A stretch of DNA of 64,000 nt, from NCBI GenBank assembly GCA_910591455.2, contig OU342821.1:12400287-12464286 (forward strand). Reading direction: 5' to 3'. Under the pieces are notes generated by a model that saw only the letters and a program-made list of their open reading frames with translations, had not been told where the DNA came from and did not search any database. Positions 49,501-63,060 of this stretch are shown here, piece by piece. Each line of letters opens with the position of its first letter. Positions within the stretch are counted from its first letter, which is position 1. Origin of the DNA: Pholis gunnellus. Taxonomy: Eukaryota; Chordata; Actinopteri; Perciformes; Pholidae. The position numbers and the translations under genes were made by a program.

Positions 49501-50379
49501 CTCACTGAGTATTACGAACAGCTGTGTGTCCATTTATTTGGTGCCAAAATTACCACTACGGGTAAGTGTGAAAATATGTTCTTTGTGATTTTAGCGAACT
49601 GATCCTTTGACAACATAAACATTCTTATTGTCAGTCTATTGTGTTTCAATCCTGTGTTTTGAATGTCAGTGGTGGGTACTACCCTTTTGTTTACATTTGG
49701 ATCACAGATTGGGCCCTTAAGCTTCGTCCTTGGAGGCCTGATGATGAACTTATGTGTTACGACATTTAAACAGGCAGGCTTGGACAGCCTCTCATAACTC
49801 AGAAAGGTTATTCTCTGGCAGCAGATATAGATAAATGTCAGCAACGTAGCTGAGGCTTTACTGAAACAGAGCAGACATGATGCTCGCTGCTGATATTTAC
49901 ACAGCAGAGCCAAGTCTGAAGGATGGGGGGAAGGCATGGCCTGCTGACAAAATTGGATCTCACAGCAATTCTTGTCCAGCGATGGACAACCAAATCTCCG
50001 AAAATGTCAATCAAGATTATCTGAACCCTGAGTGTTTATAGTAAGCAATGCTGCTTCTTTTGACTTTATCATAACCTAATTGTTATTACTGTAGAATAAG
50101 CGTTCAATATAAATGCACCTTTTAATTGTAATTCACCCATCTCTAGCACTTTGTTGCACTTTTTCCCCTCTACCCGAGAGCTGGTGATGGGGGTTGCAGA
50201 CCAAGAATCACCTCAGTCTGCATTCATTAATCCAGGGAGAACCTGAGGCATGTCTCTGCGAGAGGTTACCCCCAGAACTCAAATGAGGGATGGGAGGAGG
50301 AGAAAAAGGGAGGAGAGAACAGAAGAAGGCCAATTTGTGTGTTAGCCCCAGAAGCAGGACAGGCAGGCACTTAATTCTG

Positions 50380-50455
50380 TGGAAGCGCATCATTATATGC
50401 ACCATTTACCAGATGCCCATTTAACATGCAATAATTAGATCACTCAGTTTGGAGG
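50380..50455. promoter_or_regulatory. Candidate conserved noncoding element
   Basis: CATCATTATATGCACC, ATTTAACATGCAATAATTAG and ATCACTCAG form a repeat-free, TAAT- and ATGCA-bearing block typical in appearance of fish enhancers. Confidence 0.2.
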
Positions 50456-50755
50456 GGAAAAAAAGCGTAGATGTGGGCTACTTAAATAGGGTCCCTTGCC
50501 ATAACATTAGCAGCCCCCCACAGGGTCACTTGTCAAAACAGTTTGAGAGATTAATTCTTTGGAGTGTCGAGGAGAAAAATGTATATGCAGGCTTTTCTTT
50601 TGTTTGTCGTCTTTGTTCTTTGTTCTACGGTTTTTCGCTAAAATGAAACACACAGAACAACGTTGCATTTATACAGTGAAATACAAAATGAGTATGAAAT
50701 ACTAAAGTTCTGATTGACAAAATAATGAAGACTGAATTTATTGTGAATTATTGAG

Positions 50756-50758
<3 letters not shown>

Positions 50759-50799
<41 letters not shown>

Positions 50800-50810
50800 G
50801 AGAGAGAGAG
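50759..50810. repeat. (GA)n microsatellite, about 52 bases
   Basis: GA run with one GTGA interruption. Confidence 0.96.
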
Positions 50811-51164
50811 TTCTGTAAATGCTTGTTTACCCTCTGAGATCCATTTTAAATGAGTATCTTCAGGTTTTTTCTTAATCTCTGTGAGTCAAACAAATTGCAT
50901 AGTTAGATTTTCAACCGTTCTCAACTCTTTACCTCGTATACTACCGATCATCACATTTCTCTTCACTTCTAACCCTATTTCATCTCACTTTGAACCTGTC
51001 TCTCAATAAATTACTTTTACTTAAGTGCAGTGTGTGCCTGTTATGGTGCAAACCAGACAAAATCTCTCTCTGTTGAACTCAGCTCTATTTGGTTTGTGTT
51101 AATAATATACATCCATTTCAGACCGACAATCATTTAATTTCTCTCTGAAGCAAAGTCAGTTTGT

Positions 51165-51187
51165 CACACACACACACACACACACAC
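51165..51187. repeat. (CA)n microsatellite
   Basis: Pure CA run ending in CGCACA. Confidence 0.93.
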
Positions 51188-54076
51188 GCACAGCTACTGC
51201 ACAAAGTCTATTCTCTCAGGCACGGAGGAGATACTAAAATGAAGAGAGTCTACGCAGAGGTGGACCCAGTCGCTGTGTGATGGGCCATAACCTTTGCGCT
51301 TGGTCAGTCCTGAGGAGTAGATGTTGAATCCTCTGTCTTTACTGGTGCTGTTACAGAGATGTTAATGTGGTAATTTATGGAAGATATAAAGGGAAATAGG
51401 TCATCATCAGCTTTCAGCCCTTTCATTGTTCGTGTGTGTGCGTGTGCGACAGTATGCTCCTTTCAGCCGAGGGCAGCCATGGAGCACTGGTACATCCCCC
51501 GGGCCGAGGAGTGTGAGTGGTACCTGAGGAGTTAAATGGCCTGAGGAGGACACAGTCCACCATGCCTGTGTTCTGTAAGGCTCTACAGAACAGCCTAATA
51601 CAATGGCAGAGGGGAGGGGGTGCTTCATTTAGGGCCCGAGAAGGTGTGTAGTGAGGCTACAATCAATACACTGAGGTGTACTGCAGCATATACATGGTAA
51701 AGGGGATATTCAAATGAAGCGGATGAGCATCAAAAAGCTTTGAGATGAACAAAGTCAGATGTTGAGAAAAAATCACTCAACCATAACTGTATTCCTAACA
51801 GTCTCTTGGTTACTCTTTAAAATCCTCTTAGTGCACAGCTGATGTAAGTTTGGTCCATATCACAGCTAATGATGAGTAATGATTGATGCTCAGAGGGTAA
51901 TGCTAATTTACTAGAACTATATACCATGGGCAGCTTGGTTACTGAAACCAACCAACTTCCATTCTAACGACATCACTGTTCGCAGTAAGCAACTCTTCTT
52001 CACTTAGAAATTAAAGGTGTTTTGTGAGTGATGCAGCCATTGTCATCTAAACTGTCAGTGCCGGCCAGAGATGATATACCTGTTTAATAATAGAAAGAGC
52101 TTTTATATGACTGTGTCCCTGGGATTGGCATACTTTGATTGGCTAGAAAGACCATTTCGCTTTGCAGATAAAATGAAACTACCTTCAACATAATTTATAG
52201 ATGCAATTTTGTGGGGCAGTCCTGAGCTCATATTTGATATGACAATTGTAAGGTGGGTGTGTGGGTGCGTGCAGATGTGCGCATGTAAAACCATAATAAA
52301 TACATAAAACACATTTTAAGCCAGTTGAAGTTTGTACGATATTGGAAAGTCCGCTCTATCTGTTAGAAACTGTTTCAAACTGAGCAGGTTGAATCTCATA
52401 CAACCTTTCTTAACAAAGACAATAACGATATTTTCCCACTTGACCTGTAGTTATACACAGTCAGACTAAATCCCACTATTGAGTCTCCCCTATTGGGCTC
52501 CTGCGGGTCAGTCAACAGAGATCACTTAAGGTTAACCATCAATCACCTGCACAAATTAGTGACCCTGACCCTTCCATAACACCCAGATGCCAATATCCAC
52601 CAAAAACACACGTTACCTAATCACAAATGTCTTTATTTTATAATATCACTTAAAGCTTTCAGTAACAGATTGTACAAAAATGTGTGAGATCTTCGCAGTA
52701 ATGAAAACAGCATCATTGTGTGCTGAGACAAACAGGTACGCAAGCTTCTACTCAAGTCAAGAGAGATGCTACAGATTTCATGCTGAAGCATTAAGTACGA
52801 TATTGTCACATAACAGCTCCACATCGGTATGAGCCCGTAATGTAAATATAAGCAAATGCAGCTCTCTCTGCAGATGGCGGAGAGGAGCAGAAGCATCGAT
52901 GACTGACACTTCCTATGTGATCCATTAAGATTCAGGACGGCCTGCCCGGGTCTCGAATCAAAGACGAGGAAATTGACCAAAATATCTGAGATGGCAGAAG
53001 CATTTATCATCCGAAGACATAATGTGTTCTCTCAATGTGGTTGTAATATTTTACGACCACACAGAGGGGCTTTAGTGTCGGCAAAGTCTGGTTCGCGGTA
53101 ACGCGGCTGCAACAACCAGTTGGCAGGACTTTGGAGGGATTAGCATGTGACCTCTCTCTGATGCCATCCATTTCCATAGAAAGGCCACAATTTTGTCCGA
53201 TTCTGTACTTTAAGATGCACCATAGTGCTCTGGTAATGTACTGACATGCAGAGTCCTTGCAATAGGTCTATTATGTGAGCATTTAATGGCAAATAACATG
53301 AATTTTACACTAGCGTGCTGGTCTTGAATGTAAAGTGACAGTATGGTTTGTGCCGGGTTCTTATTTGAGACTCTGCCCTGTGGACCAAAGGGTCCTATTA
53401 CTTAAATGAGCTCTATTAGTGTCTCTGTGGGGGCCGCTGCGTCGACCAAACACACAAACCTGCTCACGGACTCAAAAACAGCTTTTGTTACGCCACCCCT
53501 CTATTGCCCTCCAGTTTCTCACTGATTTACATACAAATTGATCTTGAGGTAAATCAGATGTCACTTTTCTCCGGGTCACAGAGAACACGCTGAGATAATG
53601 AAATCAGGCTCCGCTGAGTGCTACACTTGCACAAACTACCAGATGGGTCTCTCCCTTAATGCAATGCCTCAGTCTGCATGTGTGTGACCGGCTGGGTGCA
53701 CACACATATTGGCTTGAACGCACGTGCATGCGTGTGTGTTTGCGTATGTTAAAATGACTGAACATCTTCTATTTATTTTGCCAATAAAAAAAGTTAATGT
53801 GTGTGCCCATGTGTGATCATTTATCTGACACCTCTGTATAGAATACATGCTTCGCCTGTGACTTTGGGGATTGCTCTAATTGCATTACATTTCTGCGGTT
53901 GCAAACTTGGGTTTCTTGCTCGAGAAGAGAAAGAAAAACACAAAAATTGTCAACAGAATGTTTGCTGTTTGGTGGTTTCCTTTCTTTATACTGTTAATTA
54001 TTTTTAGTCTAGCATAGATATAGCAAGTTCTTTACCTAGACTAATTAATCACTCCTTGAACAGATTCCTATGGGCT

Positions 54077-54094
54077 CCCCCCCCCCCCCCCCCC
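54077..54094. repeat. Homopolymer C18
   Basis: Eighteen C followed by TCAG. Confidence 0.93.
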
Positions 54095-57000
54095 TCAGAA
54101 GAATATGTCACAGACAGTATGGCTTGAAGAAGGGAGCAGAGAGGTGACAACTAGAAGGACAAGAACTCAATGGACCATCACATCCCATTAATGTTGTCTG
54201 GGGAGAAATTAAAGAGCCCAGCATAATGTGCCATGTTTCTGTCATGGGACAGACTGACTTTGGGGAGTGTAGGTGTGACTGATGATACGTCTTGACAAAA
54301 AGCAAAGATTAAATGCAGAAGATCATTTTCAGCATGTTATTTGAAGGATGAGAAAAATCTGAGTGAGCATGTTAACATCTTTTTAAAGGAATTAAAGGAA
54401 TGTACCATTGTTTAGGCACATTTACAATAAATTCCTTATGCAATATCCAATTTCCAATGGTGTACCGCAGTGTTTTTGATAAGTTAAATGTACAGTTTCA
54501 ATCTTGCAAGCAGCCCTTGGCATCAGTTAATTTCTTAACAGTGACACAATTCACTTACTTAAACTTGTTTAGGTTTGTAATCCATCATAGTGGACAATGT
54601 ACTCAGTATTGTTGTTGTGAAAGTTGTGTTTTTGTTGGAAATGTTAGAAATACTGATGAGAGGTCTGTCACCACCATGTATCATCATTTATACTGTACTA
54701 TGTAGTCATATTTACAGTGTATCATAACTGTAAAACCCTCCTCAAAGGACACCTAACTGATTTTTAAATCCATTAAATCAACACTATTCAGCGGCCAATT
54801 CTGAGATGTCAATTCTTGCCGGAAAGTGACTTCACCACACAAACTAAGTTCACTGTGACGGAATTTAGTTTCAAGTCTTTGGTTTGTTTTCATGCAGTGT
54901 GCCTTTACTGAAATTTGTTTTTAAAAAGAGCATGAATAGCTTACCTGAAGGGTAGGGAACAGATCGTAAATACTGCGGTATGCTTTGAAATGTTTGGAAG
55001 TTGTCATCTATAAAATATTTTTTAAATGATTAATAATGCACGAGTACTTGTAAAGGTCTATCATGTGTTCTTTTAAACGCATGTGTCCATCAAAGAAAAA
55101 AAGTAGCTACCTGCAGTTGAAAGTGAAAGAAGGATTTAAAATAAATGCAGGAGATTCTACAGACCTTCAGCGTTGTAGGTCTCTACTTCAAATCATAAAT
55201 ACAATGAAAAGAAAGAGAGGGATGATGTGAGGCCCAGAAGTCATCAGTCAGACTGACAGGCTTGAAATGAAACAATGCCTTCGTCTCCTCCCCTCCTGCG
55301 CTGCAGTATTTGTTAAATAACTCTTGTATTCATGAGATTTCTTCCAAGCACTGCCTCCAAAGCTATTCTATAGCAATCAGAGGGAATGTGAAAAGAAATA
55401 GAGTTAAAGTGTTCATTTCAAACCAAAGAATTTTGAGAATTCTATGTTATAAGCTATAAGTTACAAGTAAAATAAATAAATACATATGGTGTGCTTAATG
55501 TATCCTTTGTGGAAATACACGATCAAGTTATAATGGGATCAATATTTTAATGGCTGAGATATTAATGACAGTATATTATACTTAAAATGTATCACGTATC
55601 GTGTATCATCTTCCACTTGTTTTTTTTTACCTGTAAACTTTGCTATTACATGAGCTTAGACCAAGTTTCTACAGTTGAATAAGTCAGTATATCTTTCTCC
55701 TCCATAATACTGTCATCAGAGGATAAGAGAGCTCATAATGGAGCAGTAGTTTATTTTACTCTCGGTGGGCAGCGGGGGCAGTCACTGGCCACTTCCTATG
55801 CTATGAAGGAAATAAATCAAAAGGTACAATAACAGAAACGACCAGAGACCTCTCAGGGACCAGGCTTCACTGCTAAGGGTGATAAAGGTGAGGCCTGATG
55901 AGTTCTGAGCCAATGGCAGCGCAGCCTTGGCATAATAAATTTAACTCAAACTGCATGCTTTAATTGGGTTCATGATCTGTGGACTGGAGCATCAGGAGCC
56001 TCCAGTAAAAAGGCCTGACAAATGGGACACGCTGATTCCTATCACCGTTTAATGCAGTTATAAAGATTGAAAAAATATTGGAGACGTCTAGAGACACAAG
56101 TGGAGTTAGTGCCAGGCTCTGCGTCCACTGGATGGGGAATTACTACTCCCACTGTTGTTTAAGTTAAATAGCTCTGGACAAGGAAACCGATCATTCAATT
56201 AGTGTAAAAACGTCTCTTCATATTCTATCTATTCTGACTAATTTATTCCGACCATGTGTTTCAAATTTGGTCGGCTACAAAAAGCATTTATGCTGTGATG
56301 TCATGTAAGTGTTTAGAAGCATTTAGATTAAACTAAATGTAACCACGATTGCATTTCATGTGAAGATACAGCACATTTTATTCTCATGAACACATGGGCA
56401 GTGTCAGGCACTGTTGAGTGTTTAAGTTCTGATTATCTACATATTACAAGCAACCATAAATCTTTGTTCCTGTGCTGCATCCTTTCCAATACTTTTTTGA
56501 CTTTTTACAATATATTCTGATGAAAAGTGGGTCCTCAGCTTGGGATCAAACCTAATTTAAGAAAGGTACCCTCAGGAGTTCTTGACCTTTATGGATGTTA
56601 TGAAGCTATGCACACAAACAGACACAGGTGCTGTGATGCATATTCCTGCCAATGGTTTTACACTATTTCACCAATGTGCCAGCAAACGGCAATAAAAAAA
56701 AGCTTTGATTGTCCGCCTTTGAAAAAACATGATGTATATTTTGTGTTGGCTTGTAGGAAAGTGCTCTGACATTCTCAGAGAAGAAAGAGGAATGAAAACA
56801 TTTTTTGGAAAGAGCCAGACTACCTGGACTGGCTAGAGCAGGTGATGACACACAACATCTGGAGTCATGAGGGAAATAGCGACGCCAAGAACCAGCAGGA
56901 TCTCTAAGCGACAGACTGACACACAAACCAGAGTGTCTGTCCAAGAAGACACCCGCAGCTTGAACATGCCACGAGTAACGCAAACGTCTGGCTGTGCAAA

Positions 57001-58345
57001 AAAAGTTTAGATGTAGAAAAAAGGTATGACAAAAACTCTTATTGTTTATTAGATATGTACGATAAACGGACAGTGATACAAGATATATGGTCCTTCAAAA
57101 AGCAATAGCAAGTGGTATTGGAAATAAAGTTAAAGCTTAGATCTCTGTCCCGGCAATGCACATTATTACATTTAAACATCCTGATATAGAGAGCAGACTG
57201 TGTGATAATGATTCGAGTGGTCATTATTTTTCATCGCAGAGGACATTATGTCACACATCATGCACATCAAGCCTGTTGGACTTTGCATACTGGCCGTGCA
57301 CAGACTCTTATCTGTAGTTGTCACACAGCAAACACTTGGTATGGCATTCCCACAAAGACAGACTCCCACACATGGAACGCAAGCGGCAGTGCTCGTCCGC
57401 CCCGAGGACCAGCTCAATGTCAGTTTTAGTCAACAACACACACATACACACCTGCACACAGAGAAACACACAGATGGGGGGGGTGCTGGGGGCAAAGACG
57501 GATGAGCTACAGAAATCCCTGTCCACTGATATCTTCCTCTGATAACTATGTGTGAAGGTCATTTGTCCCCTGCTTTGGCAAGACTCTTCATAAATCACTG
57601 GGAATTGGAATGATGGGTATTCATGGAGGCAGCTACTGCCTCCCGGTCTTTCCCACTCACCCATCATCTCCTTGTTGCCTGTAACCCGAGCAGATGTGTA
57701 CAATAAATAATGACACATCTGGACAATTTCATCTGTTACAGTACACTAGCAGCAGACATGCCATGGCCACCATTCTACCTGAGGTCTTCATTTCTTTCTG
57801 TCTTCGAGTATCTTGACATTTCAGTGTATTGAGTTAAAGGAGTCATTTTTTTAATATCATAAACACAGTGACACATCGTAAAGTCAATCTGCACATTTGC
57901 TACTTGTTTATGACTTTATTATTGAGAACTGATGTCATTTATTTTGTAAGGTGAAGCAGATTTAATACATTATATATGTCAAATAATTCCTTAAACAGTT
58001 AATGCCCGATGCTTTCGTGATGAATATGGTTCTGTACACGTTCTAGTTGCTACAGCTTAAACGTTAACTTTGTCTCTTGTGGTTCATTAGATGAATTCTA
58101 TTTACTTGGGATGTACATTTTAACTTGTTTCATTGTCAACAATATCCTTAAAAAAATGAAGCATTTTACAAAATAAATGTGTGACTGGAGGAGATCTATG
58201 TACTGAAATATCTTGAATCTTAAATCAGTCCTTTATTTGACCTCTGTGTAATGACGCTTTGCCTTGTTTCACACAAAACACAAAGACACATCAAAGGCAT
58301 GCAACCAAAAATCGTTTCCTCTCATTTTCATGCAGATGGCGGTTG

Positions 58346-58347
<2 letters not shown>

Positions 58348-58411
<64 letters not shown>
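58348..58411. repeat. (TG)32 microsatellite
   Basis: The longest pure dinucleotide run in the window, about 64 bases, with imperfect TG/CG sequence continuing to 58484. Confidence 0.97.
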
Positions 58412-58413
<2 letters not shown>

Positions 58414-58584
58414 GTTGTAAATGAGCGCATCTGTGCGTGCGTGTCTGTGTGTATGAGGCTGCGTGTGCGCCTGTGTGTGTGTAGCGTACTTATGAGAGCG
58501 GCAGGTTTGGCCCCCGAGGCGATGACAAAGCGATCAAACTCTATGTGTCACATATAAATTGCTTTGACCTTTTTTTCCTCTCAG

Positions 58585-58683
58585 ACTCATGGCTCGATGG
58601 CAACAAGGGACATTTTACCCAACTGGAAAGAGTGCTCAAGTCCGCAAAACATGAGGAAATGGCAAGCGAGGAAATTAACAGTG
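58585..58683 (+). CDS. Candidate internal coding exon, 99 bases, unidentified gene
   Basis: The segment is bounded by a strong acceptor (GACCTTTTTTTCCTCTCAG ending at 58584) and a near-perfect donor (AACAGTG|GTAAGTG, GT at 58684-58685). Its length is a multiple of three, so inclusion or skipping would preserve frame. Two frames stay open. One, phase 1 to phase 1, reads SWLDGNKGHFTQLERVLKSA then KHEEMASEEINS, a charged helix-like stretch. The other, phase 0, reads THGSMATRDILPNWKECSSP then QNMRKWQARKLTV. The third frame is stopped. I recognise neither peptide, and there is no cysteine in the first. Partner exons were not found within the window. It could be a real cassette exon or a pseudo-exon with unusually good signals. 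Confidence 0.35.
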
Positions 58684-59214
58684 GTAAGTGTTTGTCCTCT
58701 ACGGGGTCAAAACGCACCACTTTGTTCCCTTGTGTTTATGCTTTGCCAATTTCCCAAAAGACATCTAAAAAACCTTGAGCATTTATTTCAACACTTTGTG
58801 TTCGGAAAGAGAATTGAATTTACTTTGTGAAAAACAGGCGGTGTGATTGTAGAAACTAAATGTTGCTCTGTGTCACAAATTCTTGCTATAACAAGCAGAC
58901 AGGTCAGCAGTTTTAATTCAGGGGAAACAGAACCGCCACTCGGAGCATTTACCATTACACCTCTTAACCCCATTAGTGGCCATTTTGTTTGGGAGCTCTC
59001 CGTTGTCACACTCTTGACCATTTTAACACATTTCAATTCTTGATGGCTGCATAAGTAGGCTTCATAAATGAACCTGTTGTCTGTGGTGGCCATCTGGCCA
59101 GAAGTCGTGTATATAAATGGACCTCTACACACTTGACTTCTGTAGCCATTGGCCATTATTACTCTCTTGGCCTAATACAATATTCATGCATTAGAGTAGG
59201 CATGCATTACTTTT

Positions 59215-59350
59215 TTTCTCCTCCTCTTGCTGCCGTCGGTAATTGAAATTTCTGAAGTGCAGCATGTTTAATAATGGAATTAATTTCCCATGCAAAGTGT
59301 ATATGATTGACCATGCACAGGGAGCACAGGCAGCAGTGGAACCAGGCTCC
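59215..59350. promoter_or_regulatory. Candidate conserved noncoding element with octamer-like site
   Basis: GTTTAATAATGGAATTAATT is followed by TCCCATGCAAAGTG (POU octamer-like ATGCAAAG). The surrounding sequence is non-repetitive. Confidence 0.22.
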
Positions 59351-61617
59351 ATTTCAGAGAAGAGGAGAGCTGTTAACCATATTGTTAGATTTACACATTT
59401 GTGTCATAAATAATTATAATAGCATTATTTAACATGATATATCATTTTAATTACATTGTGTACAAGCAGTGTTACACTAAATCGCTTTATCACTGCAATG
59501 AAGATACATTTTTCTGCAATTTGACTGAAAGGATTTTTGCATAGTTACAATCTACATAGTTGATCATATTTTCCTGCTGGCATTAAGAAAATATTATAGC
59601 AAAGAGGGGACAAATACATTACCACAGCCGTGAATTATGGGAGGAAGAAAAGGAAAAAATAAAAGAGATTGGGGGAAAAGGCCCAGAAATAAGAAAAGTA
59701 TATGTAAAAAATGTGGGCGGGAGACTAAGCTCCTTCGGGAGGCTAATGATCACGCTGCTCTGACCTCTCAAGCAGTTAATGCAGAACAGACTGTTCCTGG
59801 CAAAGCCAAGTCGAAATGACAGGCCATCACGGGAAAAGAACAAAAGAGTAGCTCTCACAAGGACACCATTCATAGCCGCATGGCCCTGGTTCATGAAGGC
59901 AGCAAACGCAGAGCAGGGAAGTCCAGCTTCAGAAGCTTATTTCTGATGCCGACAGGAAGCATGTCACCTTCTGCTTTCTGGTTTTAAAACTCTTTGCATG
60001 GCTTTGTTTCACACTCACATTTTGATAATCTCCCTGGTCTATTGCTTCTTTTTTAAATTTAACTGCAAAAAAGGACAACTGCCCCTAAACTACATCATCC
60101 CTAAAATAAGGATAATACAAACAAAGGTTTATTTACAAGGAAACTGTATGTACTTTATTTAAACATAATGCATAAAGTGCAAAAACTAAACACTGATACG
60201 CAGAACAACTCTAAATCAATGCCTTCTTTAGTGGTGATGCAAGGTAGCTCTCATGAGTTAATTTGTGATGAAGGCATAGGACAACACACACAATTAATTT
60301 AGCTGCTTTTCAGTTGACAGCACAGGGTGGGGTTAGCAGGAAGGGAGGGCTTATTGCAATGAGAGTGTGATGAAAATAGCGGGCTCAGCACAATCATGTT
60401 GTATGCCCCGGCCAAGACATATTAGGTTAATGAAATGTTCACAGGCTGTAATTGTTGCAATGAGTGAACAGATTGTGATAACGGACGGGAGAGATGCAGC
60501 AGTAATAAAGGATTGAAGAAGAAAAAAAAAAGAGTCAACAAATATGTAAAAGGAAACTATGATCGAAGAATGATCCAAAAAATAATGTTGAGGACCTCAC
60601 TTAAATTAGACAACAGTTCGTTATGAGCACATCTGATGGTAGGATTTTGCCTCACTAACAAAGAAATACAAATGCAAGGATTTTCAAAAGGTCTACTTGT
60701 ATATTTTTCTCTATTCATCTACAATGTCTGAACATTCCTATGGTTTTTTTATGAAAGCAAGAAAGAAGCTTGCTTTAAGCACACAAGCACTCCATATTCC
60801 TGTTCATAAAATAGAACAAAAATTGCTACATTCAGCAAATACATGCTACAGTGTAGTCATTTCCAAGATATAACCTCAGTCCCTCGCACTATAAAAGATG
60901 CCACCCTCACATTCTCGGACAGTTATGCAGTGAATAAACGAACACAGATCAAGAACAACATCAACAGATCATAAAATGCAAGGATGCGGTGAATAACAGA
61001 AGTAATTCAAAATGGGAAATGAGTGGGTGGTAAGAGGGAGAGAAACACAGAAAAGGTGAGAAAGCATCAGAGAATTACAAGAGTGGGAGATGGGGAGTTA
61101 CAGAGAGACATTTAGGGGAGAACTGAGTCAAATACAAATACCCAACGATTACATCTCTTAACGTGTCAAGTATATTTCCATTTAAAGTGCTTGCTTAAAC
61201 ACCCATGAAGAGGTGTCTCCGGCTGCTATGCACACAGTAATGACTGGGAGTCTCCTAAGACCCTCAAGCCGTGCAATTGTCACTTTCTTCCTCAGCGCGT
61301 TGCCTCAGCTTTAAAAAAATACCTGAGCCTGGGACCTATCACAGAGGGGGCTACATCAGTATAGTGTGTCCTTAACACACCAGCACCCAAGAGCCAGATG
61401 CCCCCCGGACTAGTCACCTTAAAATGACTCTGTGTACAATTTCAAAATGTACATCAACACACCACTACCTGAGATACCTGACAATGAGATAAATGGGCTG
61501 AAAGTAACAGAGACCACCGATTTTCCACCAGGATTATAAAAATTCATGACATCATTGTAAAAATTGAATTACGTAAAATTCTGCACATAATCACTTGAAG
61601 GCAACAGAACTAGCTGT

Positions 61618-61620
<3 letters not shown>

Positions 61621-61666
<46 letters not shown>

Positions 61667-61680
61667 CATACATATACATA
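61621..61680. repeat. (CA)20 followed by TA/CATA repeat
   Basis: About 40 bases of CA, then TATATACATACATATACATA. Confidence 0.96.
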
Positions 61681-62544
61681 TTATTGCCTATGTAAATATC
61701 ACCATCCAGCAGATGCTCAGCAACAAAAGCATTAATTCAAGTCACGTTTCTGGCCACCTGGCAAATGTAAATTCACTATTCACTCTCCTTCTGTCTCTGT
61801 TTTGGTCTCCACCAACTCCTTAAATGTCAGGCTGCTAATTCCTCCAGGCACCAACTAGTACCTAGCTTTGTTTGGCCGCTGTTTGGTATTGTGAATGTAA
61901 TGTACGGTGAGTTTTTGGAGGTTATTCAGTGAAAACAAAGCTGGTGAGAGTGATAAGAGTGAACTTAAACAGTGAAGCTGTGGGCAATGAAACCAAAACA
62001 AAGAGCTGAAAGACACTAAAATGCCCCGTAGAGCTGAGGTCAACTGCGACGACAGTGACAAATCCTTGTGGGTTTGTTTCAGTACAAGCGACTCCTGTTA
62101 CATCACACATAGTCATTTGATCCATTATTCATATAAATATATTCATCAGTGCAGCTTTAAAGCGAGAGATAGTAGGCTAGCTGAACAGCATGCCAATATG
62201 ACCACAAGTGACAATTATGAGATACTGGTAATAACGATAACAATGGTACAGAAGAGAAAAGTCATCAAGTCATTGAACTGACTCAGCAATGTCAGTTACA
62301 CAGCAAAATCTATCTAAAAATTAGCAAACAAAAGCCACCACAAGCTACAAGCAAAGGGAGGAATATCAAATTTTGCTTTGAAAAAATGTTACAGTCTCAT
62401 TTTAAAGACAAAAATACATGTCGTACATGTCATATTGTAATAAAGACACTAAATTAAACTTAATTAGCCTTGAGTGTTGACTGAGTAAGACTGAGAAATA
62501 TGAAATCTTGAAACGTAAAAGAGAGAACTTCCTATTGCTGAACC

Positions 62545-63060
62545 ACATTCACCTCAACATTCCTGCTGACTGCATCCAGCATTGATAATCCTGTCAGTCC
62601 CCACAGGTCCATTTATTAAAATGCAGCCCTGATGTTTGCCTTTGTGAAAGGCCTTTATTATTAAAGTGCCCTCACCTGCTAACACATTACAGCCCGTAAA
62701 CAACATGAATGATGTGCTGAGCACTGCAGCCCAACACACATTTATTAAATTACACTTTTCAGCCACACATCAGCTTTCTCCTTTGATTCATTTCCATTAA
62801 TGAGTGTGCTGATGTAGACTGGCATGCTGTAATGAAAAGGAAAAGACAAGCAAGCAGGAGAGCCATAAATAAGTCTCAGAGCATGAGGAATAATGACAGG
62901 AGTTTAATGTCCAATTAGATTAAAAGGCTCTCTGACACAAAAGCAGGATGCTGAGTGCACTGCTCAATGAGCCTGTGAGCGACATTGATTAACGCTAAAC
63001 GGATCTATTACTCTCATCCAAGGTACTGATCAACAGCTCTACCTGCCACTTCTCTAACAC
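62545..63060. promoter_or_regulatory. Long candidate enhancer or conserved noncoding block
   Basis: About 500 bases of balanced, repeat-free sequence with many spaced homeodomain-like cores, including TTATTAAAATGCAG, TTATTATTAAAG, TTTATTAAATTACAC, TTCCATTAATGAG, CCAATTAGATTAAAAGG and CATTGATTAACG. No frame stays open for more than about 70 codons. It reads like developmental CNE sequence; this is pattern recognition, not proof. Confidence 0.3.

Larger units (their letters stand above)
42019..58347. other. Intergenic spacer, no gene seen
   Basis: About 16 kb of mainly A+T-rich unique DNA with homopolymers and microsatellites. It holds the longest frames of the window (42132-42671 minus, 48072-48554 plus), none with a known domain. 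The 47100-47320 section is G+C-richer and unique. Confidence 0.5.
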
